Source: Streptomyces sp. NBC_01481 (GTDB taxonomy: Bacteria; Actinomycetota; Actinomycetes; Streptomycetales; Streptomycetaceae). From it: a stretch of DNA of 64,000 nt. The notes under the pieces are model-generated. The model was given only the letters and a program-made list of their open reading frames with translations, made no database searches and was not told the DNA's origin. The translations under genes and the position numbers were made by a program. The stretch is taken from assembly GCF_026339995.1 (NCBI RefSeq), contig NZ_JAPEPT010000006.1, positions 186,001 to 250,000 on the forward strand, read 5' to 3'. Of this stretch, positions 55,852 through 64,000 are shown piece by piece; within the stretch, counting starts at the first letter, position 1; every line of letters begins with the position of its first letter.

Positions 55852-57381
55852 TCAGGCGGGCACGAGAGGGGCACGCGGAGAGGTACGCAGGGGCGCGTCG
55901 AGTTCGCCGAGCGCCTGCTCGAGTGCCTCAAGGTGCGTGAGCGCGGCCTCGGCCCCGGGGTGGTGCCGCGGCGCCGGTACGGAGTGGGCGTGGACCTTCG
56001 TCTGCCGGGTGGCGGGCGGCACCAGGGCGTGCACGGCTGCTTCGACGCGGCTGCACGCGGCGGCGAGCCGTGCGTCGTGGGACGCGTCGGGGTCGGCGGC
56101 CACGGCGGTCAGGCCGCGCACCTCGCGCGCGCAGTCGTCGAGCAGCCCGATCACCTGGCGGGCACGTGCCTTGCGGGCCCGCAGCGGACTGAGCGGGTGG
56201 ACGAGCGGCGCGAGGGAGAGCCGTACGCGCCCCAGCAGCACCTCCAGTTCGGCGGCGAGCGGCGCGGGGTCGGCCTGCTCGTCCCCCGCCAGCCGTCGCG
56301 CAGCCTCGGTGGTGCAGCCGTGGACGCAACTCAGCGCCCGCCGGATCCAGGCGTCGGTCGCGGCATGCGTGGTCACAGGCAGGATCAGCGCGACACCGAG
56401 TGCCGCGCCGAGGGCGCCGACCGCCGTCTCCTGGAGGCGGAGCAGCAGCAGGCCCGGATGCAGGACACCGAGGAGTCCGTACAGCAGACCGGCCATGACG
56501 GTGACGAAGAACATCATCCAGCTGTACGAGGGCGCGGCCGTGTAGAAGATGCCGAAGACGCACACCGCGACCAGGGCGGCGGTGGGCGCGGGCGCGCCCG
56601 CGAGCGGGATGGCGATCAGCAGACCGGCGGCGATACCCGTGACGGTCCCGACGACGCGGCGGAAGCCCCGTACGAGCGTCTCGCCGCGCGAGGCGGTGTT
56701 GACGAAGATCCACCAGGCCGTGCCGACGGCCCAGTACCAGCGGTCCGGCGAGATCAGCTGCCCGGCGGCCAGCGCGACGGCGCACGCGAAGGTCGCCTGG
56801 AAGGCCTGGCGGGTGGTGAGGCGGGCGAGTCGGCGGCCGGGGAGCGGTGCCGGTGCGGCGGGCGCAGGCGTACGCCGCTCGATGCACCACAGCCCGAAGC
56901 GGACGGCCGACGAGGCGGTGACGGCCAGCGCGACCGCTCCGTACAGCTCCGGCAGCTGGGCCGGGAGCGCGTGCAGGAACTGGGTGACGAAGAACATCAT
57001 GAAGGCGAAGATCCCCAGCGCATGTCCGCGCGGGCCCCATCGCCTGGCGTAGACACCGCCGAAGACCACCGCGAGCCAGGCGGCGGCGCGCAGCAGCGGC
57101 TGATCGTGCAGGGTCGTCGCGAGCGCGAGTACGGGGAAACCGGCGGCGGGCAGCAGGGCGGTGGTGACCGCCTGGCCGCGCACGCTGGTGTCGGCGACGG
57201 TGAACAGCGCGAGCATCGCTGCCAGACCGCCGGTGATGGAGGCGACGAGGGAGAGACCGGCGAGCTCGGCGGCGGCGACCGCGAGGCTCACGCCGAGCAC
57301 TGCGCGTGTCGAGACGCGCAGCCGTACGCGCCCCGGATCGGGGGCGACGAACATCCTCTTCACACCGGTCAGGCTCTTCAC
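55852..57381 (-). CDS. FUSC family integral membrane protein (509 aa)
   Basis: Two sets of membrane helices (75-250 region: VLGVSLAVAAAELAGLSLVASITGG ... FFVTQFLHALPAQLPEL; then QAFQATFACAVALAAGQLISPDRWYWAVGTAWWIFVNTASRGETLVRGFRRVVGTVTGI). The second has the FUSC signature PDRWYWA..., a fusaric-acid-resistance-like domain. A cytoplasmic helical C-terminus follows. FUSC proteins export aromatic carboxylic acids. GTG at 57381 is chosen, with AAGGGGGCGGG upstream. It is divergent from an Lrp-type regulator that may control it. Confidence 0.82.
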   Translation of the reverse strand: MKSLTGVKRMFVAPDPGRVRLRVSTRAVLGVSLAVAAAELAGLSLVASITGGLAAMLALFTVADTSVRGQAVTTALLPAAGFPVLALATTLHDQPLLRAAAWLAVVFGGVYARRWGPRGHALGIFAFMMFFVTQFLHALPAQLPELYGAVALAVTASSAVRFGLWCIERRTPAPAAPAPLPGRRLARLTTRQAFQATFACAVALAAGQLISPDRWYWAVGTAWWIFVNTASRGETLVRGFRRVVGTVTGIAAGLLIAIPLAGAPAPTAALVAVCVFGIFYTAAPSYSWMMFFVTVMAGLLYGLLGVLHPGLLLLRLQETAVGALGAALGVALILPVTTHAATDAWIRRALSCVHGCTTEAARRLAGDEQADPAPLAAELEVLLGRVRLSLAPLVHPLSPLRARKARARQVIGLLDDCAREVRGLTAVAADPDASHDARLAAACSRVEAAVHALVPPATRQTKVHAHSVPAPRHHPGAEAALTHLEALEQALGELDAPLRTSPRAPLVPA

Positions 57382-57563
57382 CGCGGCCGTCCCGCCCCCT
57401 TGCTGTTCGACTTGCTGCGCGGACACGCTCCGCGGACATGGCAAAGGCGCCGCGGGTCCGGTCCGGCTCCGTCGCCGTTCCGGCGCTGCGCGGCGCCGTC
57501 TCTCCCCAGAGGAAAGCATCACGGAGGACACCGGCTCAACTCGACCGCCATGGGGTGGGCCAT

Positions 57564-57594
57564 TGGTACAGTTCCAGTCGGCAAATCCGTACCA
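57564..57594. promoter_or_regulatory. inverted repeat between the FUSC and Lrp genes
   Basis: TGGTAC (57564-57569) and GTACCA (57589-57594) are exact inverted copies, 19 bp apart, 19 bp upstream of the Lrp start. A likely Lrp auto-operator. Confidence 0.5.
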
Positions 57595-57612
57595 GAGGGA
57601 GACCAGCGGACC

Positions 57613-58095
57613 ATGGCGGTGGACGCTCTCGACACCCGGATCCTGCGGCTGCTGATGGAGCAGCCGCGCACCAGCGTGCGTGAGTACGCCCGGATTCTGG
57701 GCATCGCTCGCGGCACCGTCCAGGCCCGGATCGACCGGATGGAGCGGGAGGGCGTGATCACCGGCACCGGCCCGTACCTCTCCCCCGCCGCGCTTGGGCA
57801 CCCGGTGCTCGCGTTCGTCCATATCGAGGTCACCCAGGGGCATCTGGACGACGTCGGCGACGCGCTCGCCGCCGTACCCGAGATCATTGAGGCCTTCTCG
57901 ATCACCGGCGGCGGGGATCTGATCACCAGGGTCGCCGCGCGGGACAACGGTCATCTCGAAGACGTCATCCAGCGGCTCATCCAGCTGCCTGGCGTGGTGC
58001 GCACGCGTACCGAGATGGCGCTGCGCGAGCGGGTGCCGCACCGGCTGCTGCCGCTGGTCGAGGCGGTGGGCCGGGCGGCCGGCGCGGCACGGTGA
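57613..58095 (+). CDS. Lrp/AsnC family regulator (160 aa)
   Basis: HTH VREYARILGIARGTVQARIDRMEREGVI in LDTRILRLLMEQPRTSV, then the effector domain HIEVTQGHLDDVGDALAAVPEIIEAFSITGGGDLITRVAARDNGHLEDVIQRLIQLPGV with the glycine-rich ligand loop SITGGGDL. Divergent from FUSC, so it may regulate export of an amino acid or aromatic compound. The ATG follows GGGAGACCAGCGG. Confidence 0.88.
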   Translation: MAVDALDTRILRLLMEQPRTSVREYARILGIARGTVQARIDRMEREGVITGTGPYLSPAALGHPVLAFVHIEVTQGHLDDVGDALAAVPEIIEAFSITGGGDLITRVAARDNGHLEDVIQRLIQLPGVVRTRTEMALRERVPHRLLPLVEAVGRAAGAAR

Positions 58096-58120
58096 GCCAC
58101 GCCTTGGCATCCTGGAGCGC

Positions 58121-58810
58121 ATGGGCATCGTGCGCACCGCTTCGGTCATCTTCGATCTCGACGGAACACTTGTGGACAGCGAGCCGAACTACTACGAGGC
58201 GGGGCGCAGGCTCCTGGCCCAGTACGGCGTGGGGGACTTCAGCTGGGAGCACCACACGCGATTCATCGGCATCGGGACGCGGGAGACCCTGGAGATCCTG
58301 CGCGGGGAGTACGGGATCGACGCTCCGGTCGACGAACTGCTCGCCGGGAAGAACCGGAACTATCTGGAGCTGGCCCGGGCCTCGACGGACGTGTTCCCCG
58401 AGATGCGGAAGTTCGTGGAGCTGCTGCACACGGAGGAAGTGCCGATGGCGGTGGCCTCGGGCTCCTCACGCGCCGCCATCGAGGCGGTCCTGGCGGGCAC
58501 CGGTCTGGACGCGTTCATCACCACGGCCGTCTCCGCGGAGGAGGTCGCGCGGGGCAAGCCGGAGCCCGACGTATTCGTGGAGGCCGCGCGCCGCCTGGGT
58601 GCCGCTCCCGCCGACTGCGTGGTCCTGGAGGACGCGGCTCCGGGCGCGGCGGCCGCGCATGCGGCGGGCATGCGCTGCATCGCCGTTCCCTACGTCCCCG
58701 AGACGGCCGGCGAACCGGCCTTCGGGGCGGCGGGGCTGCTTTTCGCCGGCGGGCAGGGCGAGTTCACGGCGCGGGCGGCGTACGACTGGCTGCGGTCGGC
58801 ACAGGCCTGA
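58121..58810 (+). CDS. HAD family phosphatase, beta-phosphoglucomutase-like (229 aa)
   Basis: Motif I IFDLDGTLVDSEPN (DxD), the alpha-helical cap after it, motif II VASGSSRAAI, motif III GKPEPDVF and motif IV VVLEDAAPGAAAA. This is the classic PGM-like subfamily acting on sugar phosphates. All catalytic residues are present, unlike the HAD protein at 40.1 kb. The gene begins 25 bp after the Lrp stop. Confidence 0.88.
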   Translation: MGIVRTASVIFDLDGTLVDSEPNYYEAGRRLLAQYGVGDFSWEHHTRFIGIGTRETLEILRGEYGIDAPVDELLAGKNRNYLELARASTDVFPEMRKFVELLHTEEVPMAVASGSSRAAIEAVLAGTGLDAFITTAVSAEEVARGKPEPDVFVEAARRLGAAPADCVVLEDAAPGAAAAHAAGMRCIAVPYVPETAGEPAFGAAGLLFAGGQGEFTARAAYDWLRSAQA

Positions 58811-58822
58811 CGCCGCGCGGAG

Positions 58823-59626
58823 TCAGCCGACCCACCCGCCGGTGAGGCCCTGCACGGCCGAGCCGTCCAGGTCGGCGAGCTTCGTGCCGGTGAAGGCGCG
58901 GGCCCAGTCGGACGTCTGGACACGGAACGCGGGCCGGTCCGCCACAAGCGTCTCCAGGACGTTTTCCGCGACCTCGGCCGGGGTCTGTGCGCCGCTGAGG
59001 AACTGCGAGACAGTGCGGTCCACGTAAGCCCGCAGCGCGTCGGTGTACGGACCCGCTGCGGCGACGGCGGCCTCCGGGTCGACACCGAGGTTGTTGACGA
59101 ACTCGGTTGCCACGGCTCCGGGTTCGACGACGGAGACGGTCACGCCCAGCTTGGCCGCCACCGGCGCGAGGCTCTCCATGTAGCCCTCGACGGCGAACTT
59201 CGCAGCGCAGTACGCCTCGTTGAACGGCTGCCCGACGACCCCGCCCACACTGGTGACGGTGATCAGCCGGCCGCCGGACGCGCGCAGGTGGAGCAGGGCG
59301 GCCTTGGAGACGTGAAGCACGCCGAAGAAGTTGACCTCCATGACCCGACGCCCGTCGGCCACGGTCTCGTTCTCGAGCGTGCCGAGGTGTCCGGCACCCG
59401 CGTTGTTGATCACGGCGTCGAGGCGGCCGTGGTCGCCGATCACGCCGTCGATCGCGGCGGCGACGGAAGCCTCGTCGGTGACGTCCAGCTGCCGGATGTC
59501 GAGCTCGACCCCCGCGTCCGCGGCCGCCTTGCGCAGCGCGTCGGCGCGGCCCGTGTCGCGCAGGGTCGCCACGGTCCGCCAGCCGGCCTTGGCCGTGGCG
59601 ACGGCGGTGGCCAGGCCGACAGCACC
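58823..59626 (-). pseudogene. SDR oxidoreductase missing its N-terminus
   Basis: From 59626 leftwards the frame reads GAVGLATAVATAKAGWRTVATLRDTG, so the first strand and the TGxxxGIG cofactor motif are missing; only the very end (GxVG for GIG) remains. Downstream everything is intact (DAVINNAGAGHLGTL, TSVGGVVGQPFNEAYCAAKFAVEGYMESL with Tyr/Lys). A GTG at 59572 could start a shorter protein that cannot bind NAD(P). The loss coincides with the truncated MarR gene on the other strand. Confidence 0.75.
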
Positions 59627-59881
59627 ATGCTCAGCCGCAGCCAGGTCTCCCGAGTGGTCGACGCCCTGCAGAGCCGCGGTCTCGTCACCCGCACCCCGTC
59701 CCCGCGGGACGCGCGCTCCGTCGAGGTGGCACTCACACCGGAGGGCCGGCGGCTCTTCGAGGAGGCCGACGCGACGCGACGCGCCTGCCTTGCGCCGGTC
59801 TTCACCGACCTCCTCGACGCGGAGGATCTCGAAGCGCTCAGCACGGTGTGGCAGAAGCTCAAGGCCAACAAGAACGCCTGA
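59617..59881 (+). pseudogene. MarR regulator missing its N-terminus
   Basis: The frame ADSTMLSRSQVSRVVDALQSRGLVTRTPSPRDARSVEVALTPEGRRLFEEADATRR is the recognition helix, wing and C-terminal helix of a MarR protein. The first 55-60 residues, including the dimer helices and first HTH helix, are absent. It joins the truncated SDR within about 15 bp (59612-59627). An ATG at 59627 could initiate an 84-residue fragment. Confidence 0.75.
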
Positions 59882-60052
59882 GCAGGACGGCCGGACGGGT
59901 CGGCCAATCAGCCGAGGAAGCTCAACCGAACCTGCCTGCGGCTCCCGTGCCCTGAGACCAGTCGGCCCCGAGCGGACCTCACGAGAACCGACCCCGCCAT
60001 TCCGCGCGTCATGATCTACGGTCCATCAGTCACCTAAGACGGGGGAGGGGCC

Positions 60053-60475
60053 GTGGAGCAGGCAAGGACAGCGCTCGCCGAGCGAATTGCCGAGCAGAGA
60101 AGGGGAGTCGGTGACCCTCGTGCGCTGGTAGGTGAGATGCGGCGCTCGGTCCTTCTCGTGCCGACGGCCGGCGGAGGCCTCTGGTCGGCGCGGTCGGGCG
60201 GGGTGCGGTGGATCTGCGGGTTCACCGACGAGGCCGCACTGGCCCGGTTCGCCCTGCTGCACGCATCCGGTGATCAGCCGATGGACTACGCCGCGCTGCT
60301 GGGCGCGCGCATCGTCGACGAGGTCGTGCCGTCCCTGGACGAGCCGGCCGGCCTCGCCGTCGACATCGCCACCGAGGACGGGTCGATGTTCTTCCCACCG
60401 GTCGTTGGCATCGTCCCGGATGCGGCCGCCGTCGACTTCGGTGAGGCGGAGGAGGGGCGCAGCCATGGGCGGTGA
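60053..60475 (+). CDS. SseB family protein (140 aa)
   Basis: GTG after GGGGGAGGGGCC. The fold pattern RSVLLVPTAGGGLWSARSGGVRWICGFTDEAALARFALL, then LLGARIVDEVVPSLDEPAGLAVDIAT is that of the SseB N-terminal domain. In Streptomyces an SseB protein typically sits just ahead of Rhs or polymorphic toxin genes, where a role as chaperone, adaptor or immunity factor is suspected but unproven. It overlaps the next gene by 11 bp. Confidence 0.75.
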   Translation: MEQARTALAERIAEQRRGVGDPRALVGEMRRSVLLVPTAGGGLWSARSGGVRWICGFTDEAALARFALLHASGDQPMDYAALLGARIVDEVVPSLDEPAGLAVDIATEDGSMFFPPVVGIVPDAAAVDFGEAEEGRSHGR

Positions 60476-61121
60476 CGGGGCGGATCTGAACTTCGACAAG
60501 GCGTCCGTCGCGAAGTTCACGCAGGGCGTGGGCGCGACCATCGACCAGCTCGGTGAACTCGGCGGCGCCACCGGTTCCGTGATGGGCAAGGGCTTCTCGG
60601 AGCTGTCGATGACCGGGATGGAGGCCGGGCACCACGGCCTCTCGGTCGACTTCGAGGACTTCTGCGAGCGCTGGGAGTGGGGCGTGCGCGCCCTGGTGAG
60701 CGACGCCAGCGCGATCGCGAACCGCCTCGGCCTGGCGGCGGGCACCCAGTGGGAGCACGACCAATACGTCGAGGGCGCACTGAAGGTGGGCGTCAATTCC
60801 GTGATGGGCGGCAACCCGCACGCCACCGAGGAGGAGATCACGAAGCAGGACTGGGGCGACGTGTTCACGCCGGACTACCTGGACCCGGACTGGAGCGCCG
60901 AGTCGTGGGACCGGGCCGGTCAGGAGATGGAGCAGACGTGGAAGGACACCGGCCGCACCGTCCTCACCGAGGGCTACGGCGGCCGGCAGTCGGAGCTGCT
61001 GAACGACGAGTTCGGCATCTCCGAGGACCAGTGGAACCAGGCGCTGGACGACACCTTCGGCCCGTCGCCGGAGGAACGCGCCCAGCAGGCACCGCAGCAG
61101 GGTGAGTCCGGGGGGAACTGA
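60465..61121 (+). CDS. polymorphic toxin locus accessory protein (218 aa)
   Basis: ATG after GGAGGAGGGGC. Residues 8-80 include a helical hairpin (FDKASVAKFTQGVGATIDQLGELGG), then GFSELSMTGMEAGHHGLSVDFEDFCERWEWGVRALVSDASAIANRLGLAAG, with the W-x-W step and long helices reminiscent of WXG100/LXG secretion partners. The C-terminal part is acidic (DPDWSAESWDRAGQEMEQTW). It lies between SseB and the Rhs gene with tight spacing (2 bp), so likely a secretion partner or chaperone; that role is inferred. Confidence 0.65.
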   Translation: MGGDGADLNFDKASVAKFTQGVGATIDQLGELGGATGSVMGKGFSELSMTGMEAGHHGLSVDFEDFCERWEWGVRALVSDASAIANRLGLAAGTQWEHDQYVEGALKVGVNSVMGGNPHATEEEITKQDWGDVFTPDYLDPDWSAESWDRAGQEMEQTWKDTGRTVLTEGYGGRQSELLNDEFGISEDQWNQALDDTFGPSPEERAQQAPQQGESGGN

Positions 61122-61123
61122 GC

Positions 61124-64000
61124 ATGGGTATCGGCGACTTCATCAGTGACATCACGCCCGATTCGGTCGAGGACGCGGTCGAGGACGGCGCCGAGTGGGT
61201 CGGCAACCGGGTCGAGGACGCCGGGAACTGGACCGCCGACCGGCTGGACGACGTCGGCTGGGAGTCCGGTGCGGACTGGGTACGCGAGCAATCCCGTTCG
61301 GTCGCCAATCGGATGGGCGCCGAGGTCGACGAGATGGACCTCGGGCAGACCGAGGACAAGACCAAGCTGATCTACGGCAGCCCGGACACGATCCGCTCCA
61401 ACGCCAAGAAACTCCGCACCTTCCAGAAGTCCTTCGACAACGCCGGCAAAGGCCTCAAAGGACTCGACTCCTCACAGCTCAAGGGCGAGGCGGCCGAGGC
61501 CCTGCGGACCGCCGTGCGCACCCAGCCGCCCAAGTGGTTCACCGGTGCCGACGCCTGCGAGAAGGCGGCTTCCGCGCTGGAGGCGTTCGCCGGCACGGTC
61601 ACCTGGGCGCAGGGGCAGGCACAGACGGCGATCGACAAGTGGAAGGAGGGCACCAAGGCCTCCACGGACGCCGCCGACGCCCACCGCAAGAAGATCGACC
61701 ACTACAACAGCGCGGTCGACCGCTACAACGCCCAGCCCGCCGACCAGCGCAACCCGTCCACGCTCCCGCCCTGCCCCGCCCCGACGTTCGCCGACCCCGG
61801 CCAGAAGCTGATGCAGGAAGCGCAGGAGATCCTCGCCGAGGCCCGCAAGCAGCGGAACACGGCCGCGGAGACCGCGCGCACCGCGGTCCGCGCCGCCCGT
61901 GACAAGGCCCCGGAGAAGCCGTCGTACGCCGAGCAGTTGCGCGACGGGCTCCAGGAACTGCAGATCATGGGGGACCACGTCGGCGGCGGCATCATCAAGG
62001 GCACCGCGGGGATCCTGAACTTCGTCCGGGGGATCAACCCCCTGGACGCGTACAACATCACGCACCCGGCCGAGTACGCCACCTCCCTCAACAGCCTGGC
62101 CGCAGGGCTGGTGGTCGCCGCCAACGACCCGATCGGCACCGGCCGCCAGATGATCAGCGACTTCATGAAGGACCCGTACGAGGGCTTGGGCCGTCTGCTG
62201 CCCGACGCCGCTCTGACTGTGGCCACCGGCGGAGGCGGCGCCGCGGTGAAGGGCATACGCATCGCCGCGGACATGGCTGACGCCGCGAAGGCCCGCAAGC
62301 TGGTCGACAACGCCCCGGACGGCACCCACAACACCCCGGACGGCGACCGCAAGGCCGGCGGCGACCCGGTGGACCTCGCCACGGGCCGGATGTTCCTGCC
62401 CCAGACCGACATCGAACTGCCCGGCATCCTGCCGCTGGTCTTCACCCGCCGCACCGAGTCCGGTTGCGCGGTCGGCCGCTTCCTGGGTCCCGCCTGGACG
62501 TCCACCGTCGACGAGCGTCTGGAGATCGACGCCGTCGGCGTCGTCCACGTCACCGCCGACGGGCTCCTGATCCCGTACCCGCACCCGGTGCCCGGCGCGC
62601 CCACCCGGCCGGAGACGGGCAGGGCCCGCACCCTGCTGGCCCGCGACGCCGACGGCGACTACACGGTCACCGACCCCGACAGCGGCCTCACCTTCCACTT
62701 CACCGCCCCGGCCGGCAGCGAGCCGGGCGGCGACGGCGACGCCTGGCTGTCCGGAATCACCGAACGCAACGGCCACTCCCTCACCGTCGACCGCACCGAG
62801 GACGGAGTGCCGCTGGCCCTGGTCCACTCGGCGGGCCATCAGGTGAAGCTGTCCGTCGCCGACGGCCTGGTCACCGCCCTGTCCTTGGCCGGCGCGGGCG
62901 AGGGCGGCGCGGACCTGCCCCTGATGAGCTACGGCTACCAGGACGGCGACCTCACCGCCGCCACCAAGCCGTCCGGCGCCACCACCACCTTCGTGTACGA
63001 CGACCGCCGCCGCGTCATCGCCTGGATCGACTCCAACGGAAGCCGCTACGACTACGTCTACGACGACCGCGACCGCGTCGTTGCGGAGGGCGGCGAGGCC
63101 GGCCACATCCAGATCACCCTGGCCTACACCGACCCGGCCCCCGAGACCGGCCACCACACCACCACGCTCAGTACCGCCGACGGGCACGCGACCCGCCACC
63201 TGTTCGGCCCCGGCTGCCGTCTCCTGGCCATCACCGACCCCCTCGGCCACACCACCCGGTTCAGCTACGACCCGCGCGGCAACCTCATGACCCGCACCGA
63301 CCCGCTGGGCCTCACCACCGCCTTCGCGTACGACGAGGACGATCGGCTCATCTCCGCCACCCGCCCCGACGGGAGCGAACTGCGCACCGTGCGCGGCCTG
63401 TTCGGCCTGCCGGTGGAGGTCTTCGGGCCGGACGGCGCCCGTACGGTCCATGAGTTCGACGAACGCGGCAACCGCACGGCGGTCACCGACCCGGCCGGCA
63501 CCACCACCCGCTACACCTACGACCACGGCGGCCGGCTCACCTCGGTCACCGACGCCCTCGGGGCCACAACACGCGTGGTGTGCGACGCGGTGGGGCTGCC
63601 CGTGGAGGTGACCGACCCGGCCGGCGCCATCACCCGCACGGAGCGCGACGCCCTCGGCAGGCCGATCCGCATCACCGATCCGATGGGCGGCGTCACCCGC
63701 CTGGAATGGCACGCCGACGGACAGCTCGCCCGGCGCACCGGCCCCGACGGCGCGGTGGAGTCATCGAGTTACGACGGCGAGGGCAACCTGCTCACCCGCA
63801 CCGACGCCTCCGGTGGGGTCTCCCGCTTCGAGTACACCCACTGCGACCTGCCGGTCGCCCGCACCGGACCGGACGGCGCGCGCTACGAGTTCGAGCACGA
63901 CGCCGGGCTGCGCCTCACCCGCGTCACCAACCCGCAAGGTCTGACCTGGACCTACGAGTACGACGGTGCCGACAACATCGTCTCCGAGACCGATTTCGAC
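61124..64000 (+). CDS. Rhs/YD-repeat polymorphic toxin-like protein (3' end outside the window)
   Basis: Open for all 959 codons to the last base. Residues 1-300: acidic start (MGIGDFISDITPDSVEDA) and long helices like WXG/LXG-type secretion heads (YGSPDTIRSNAKKLRTFQKS, FAGTVTWAQGQAQTAIDKW). Residues 330-405: hydrophobic segment with PIGTGRQMISDFMKDPYEGLGRLLPDAALTVATGGGG, a pre-toxin-like element. From about 410: DUF6531 (GGDPVDLATGRMFLPQTDIELPGILPLVFTRR). From about 600: YD repeats, at least 15 units of type YDERGN / YTYDHGGRLTSVTDALG. No signal peptide, which favours type VII-like export. The toxin domain at the C-terminus is outside the window. Confidence 0.9.
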   Translation, partial: MGIGDFISDITPDSVEDAVEDGAEWVGNRVEDAGNWTADRLDDVGWESGADWVREQSRSVANRMGAEVDEMDLGQTEDKTKLIYGSPDTIRSNAKKLRTFQKSFDNAGKGLKGLDSSQLKGEAAEALRTAVRTQPPKWFTGADACEKAASALEAFAGTVTWAQGQAQTAIDKWKEGTKASTDAADAHRKKIDHYNSAVDRYNAQPADQRNPSTLPPCPAPTFADPGQKLMQEAQEILAEARKQRNTAAETARTAVRAARDKAPEKPSYAEQLRDGLQELQIMGDHVGGGIIKGTAGILNFVRGINPLDAYNITHPAEYATSLNSLAAGLVVAANDPIGTGRQMISDFMKDPYEGLGRLLPDAALTVATGGGGAAVKGIRIAADMADAAKARKLVDNAPDGTHNTPDGDRKAGGDPVDLATGRMFLPQTDIELPGILPLVFTRRTESGCAVGRFLGPAWTSTVDERLEIDAVGVVHVTADGLLIPYPHPVPGAPTRPETGRARTLLARDADGDYTVTDPDSGLTFHFTAPAGSEPGGDGDAWLSGITERNGHSLTVDRTEDGVPLALVHSAGHQVKLSVADGLVTALSLAGAGEGGADLPLMSYGYQDGDLTAATKPSGATTTFVYDDRRRVIAWIDSNGSRYDYVYDDRDRVVAEGGEAGHIQITLAYTDPAPETGHHTTTLSTADGHATRHLFGPGCRLLAITDPLGHTTRFSYDPRGNLMTRTDPLGLTTAFAYDEDDRLISATRPDGSELRTVRGLFGLPVEVFGPDGARTVHEFDERGNRTAVTDPAGTTTRYTYDHGGRLTSVTDALGATTRVVCDAVGLPVEVTDPAGAITRTERDALGRPIRITDPMGGVTRLEWHADGQLARRTGPDGAVESSSYDGEGNLLTRTDASGGVSRFEYTHCDLPVARTGPDGARYEFEHDAGLRLTRVTNPQGLTWTYEYDGADNIVSETDFD

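Noticed and set aside
55759..57612. Long extension upstream of the second Lrp gene
   Set aside because: Antisense to FUSC, low complexity; the HTH protein starts at 57613.
61472..63712. 746-codon open frame on the minus strand opposite the Rhs gene
   Set aside because: It is antisense to YD-repeat coding sequence and is Gly/Val/Arg-rich with no family pattern; a GC-codon shadow.
1..64000. tRNA, rRNA or origin sequences
   Set aside because: I found no cloverleaf-like T-loop pattern, rRNA segment or DnaA box cluster by reading; a tRNAscan or Rfam run could still show small RNAs.

Overview
The window is chromosomal DNA of a high-GC actinomycete, almost certainly a Streptomyces. The signs are strong G/C bias at third codon positions, many GTG starts, four-base ATGA/GTGA gene overlaps, dense two-strand packing, and families typical of the genus (DUF6332, DUF6421, DUF6214, DUF6986, SseB/Rhs, mycothiol-dependent maleylpyruvate isomerase-like and F420-type oxidoreductases). 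I saw no rRNA or tRNA gene, CRISPR array, transposase or prophage. The first and last genes are cut by the window edges.

Layout. 1-2.2 kb: an XRE/TPR regulator, two tiny proteins and a DUF4865 gene that has lost its usual N-terminus. 2.3-8.7 kb: a YihY/BrkB membrane protein, a ROK repressor divergent from an MFS exporter, a DinB-like enzyme, and a MarR repressor divergent from a 14-TM exporter. 8.8-17.6 kb: a two-component system, a TetR/F420-type oxidoreductase pair with duplicated operators, a geranylgeranyl reductase-like flavoprotein, an M20 dipeptidase, an MBL hydrolase and a kinase-NUDIX fusion. 17.8-23.6 kb: a CUT1 sugar uptake module (two permeases, Tat lipoprotein, ROK sugar kinase, LacI repressor with a clear operator) with no ATPase of its own. 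23.6-31 kb: a Ser/Thr kinase, a DUF6986 lyase-like protein, etfBA, a thioredoxin/leader peptide/flavin reductase group, and a lysophospholipid acyltransferase. 31.2-40.8 kb: B3/B4 protein, threonine aldolase, SDR and DUF6421 as one strand-coherent run, then GDPD, GNAT, VOC, DUF5134, M56 peptidase, PAP2 and HAD genes. 41-46.1 kb: TetR, a divergent LVIVD/DUF305 extracytoplasmic pair, DUF6214 and an FprA-type ferredoxin reductase. 46.4-58.1 kb: Lrp plus a dimethylargininase-like enzyme behind an array of half-sites, an MFS relic, SDR, BNR-propeller protein, uracil-DNA glycosylase, a BadF-type sugar kinase, a CbiX-like protein, a lactonase with a DasR-type palindrome, a bacterial nitric oxide synthase, and FUSC/Lrp. 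58.1 kb to the end: HAD phosphatase, an SDR/MarR pair fused by deletion, and an SseB / 218-aa protein / Rhs polymorphic toxin-like operon running off the edge.

Three themes stand out. First, a non-coding repeat family occurs five times: three full copies (164, 164 and 179 bp) sharing a core but with different terminal inverted repeats, and two 49-bp core-less copies. Two of them supply the stop codon of the gene they abut. Second, the window holds several freshly broken genes (DUF4395, MFS, SDR/MarR head-to-head, a stub at 46.2 kb, a signal-peptide-only ORF). Third, many divergent gene pairs have readable operators. A dimethylargininase-like gene and a nitric oxide synthase gene lie 6.7 kb apart, which may link methylarginine removal with NO production.
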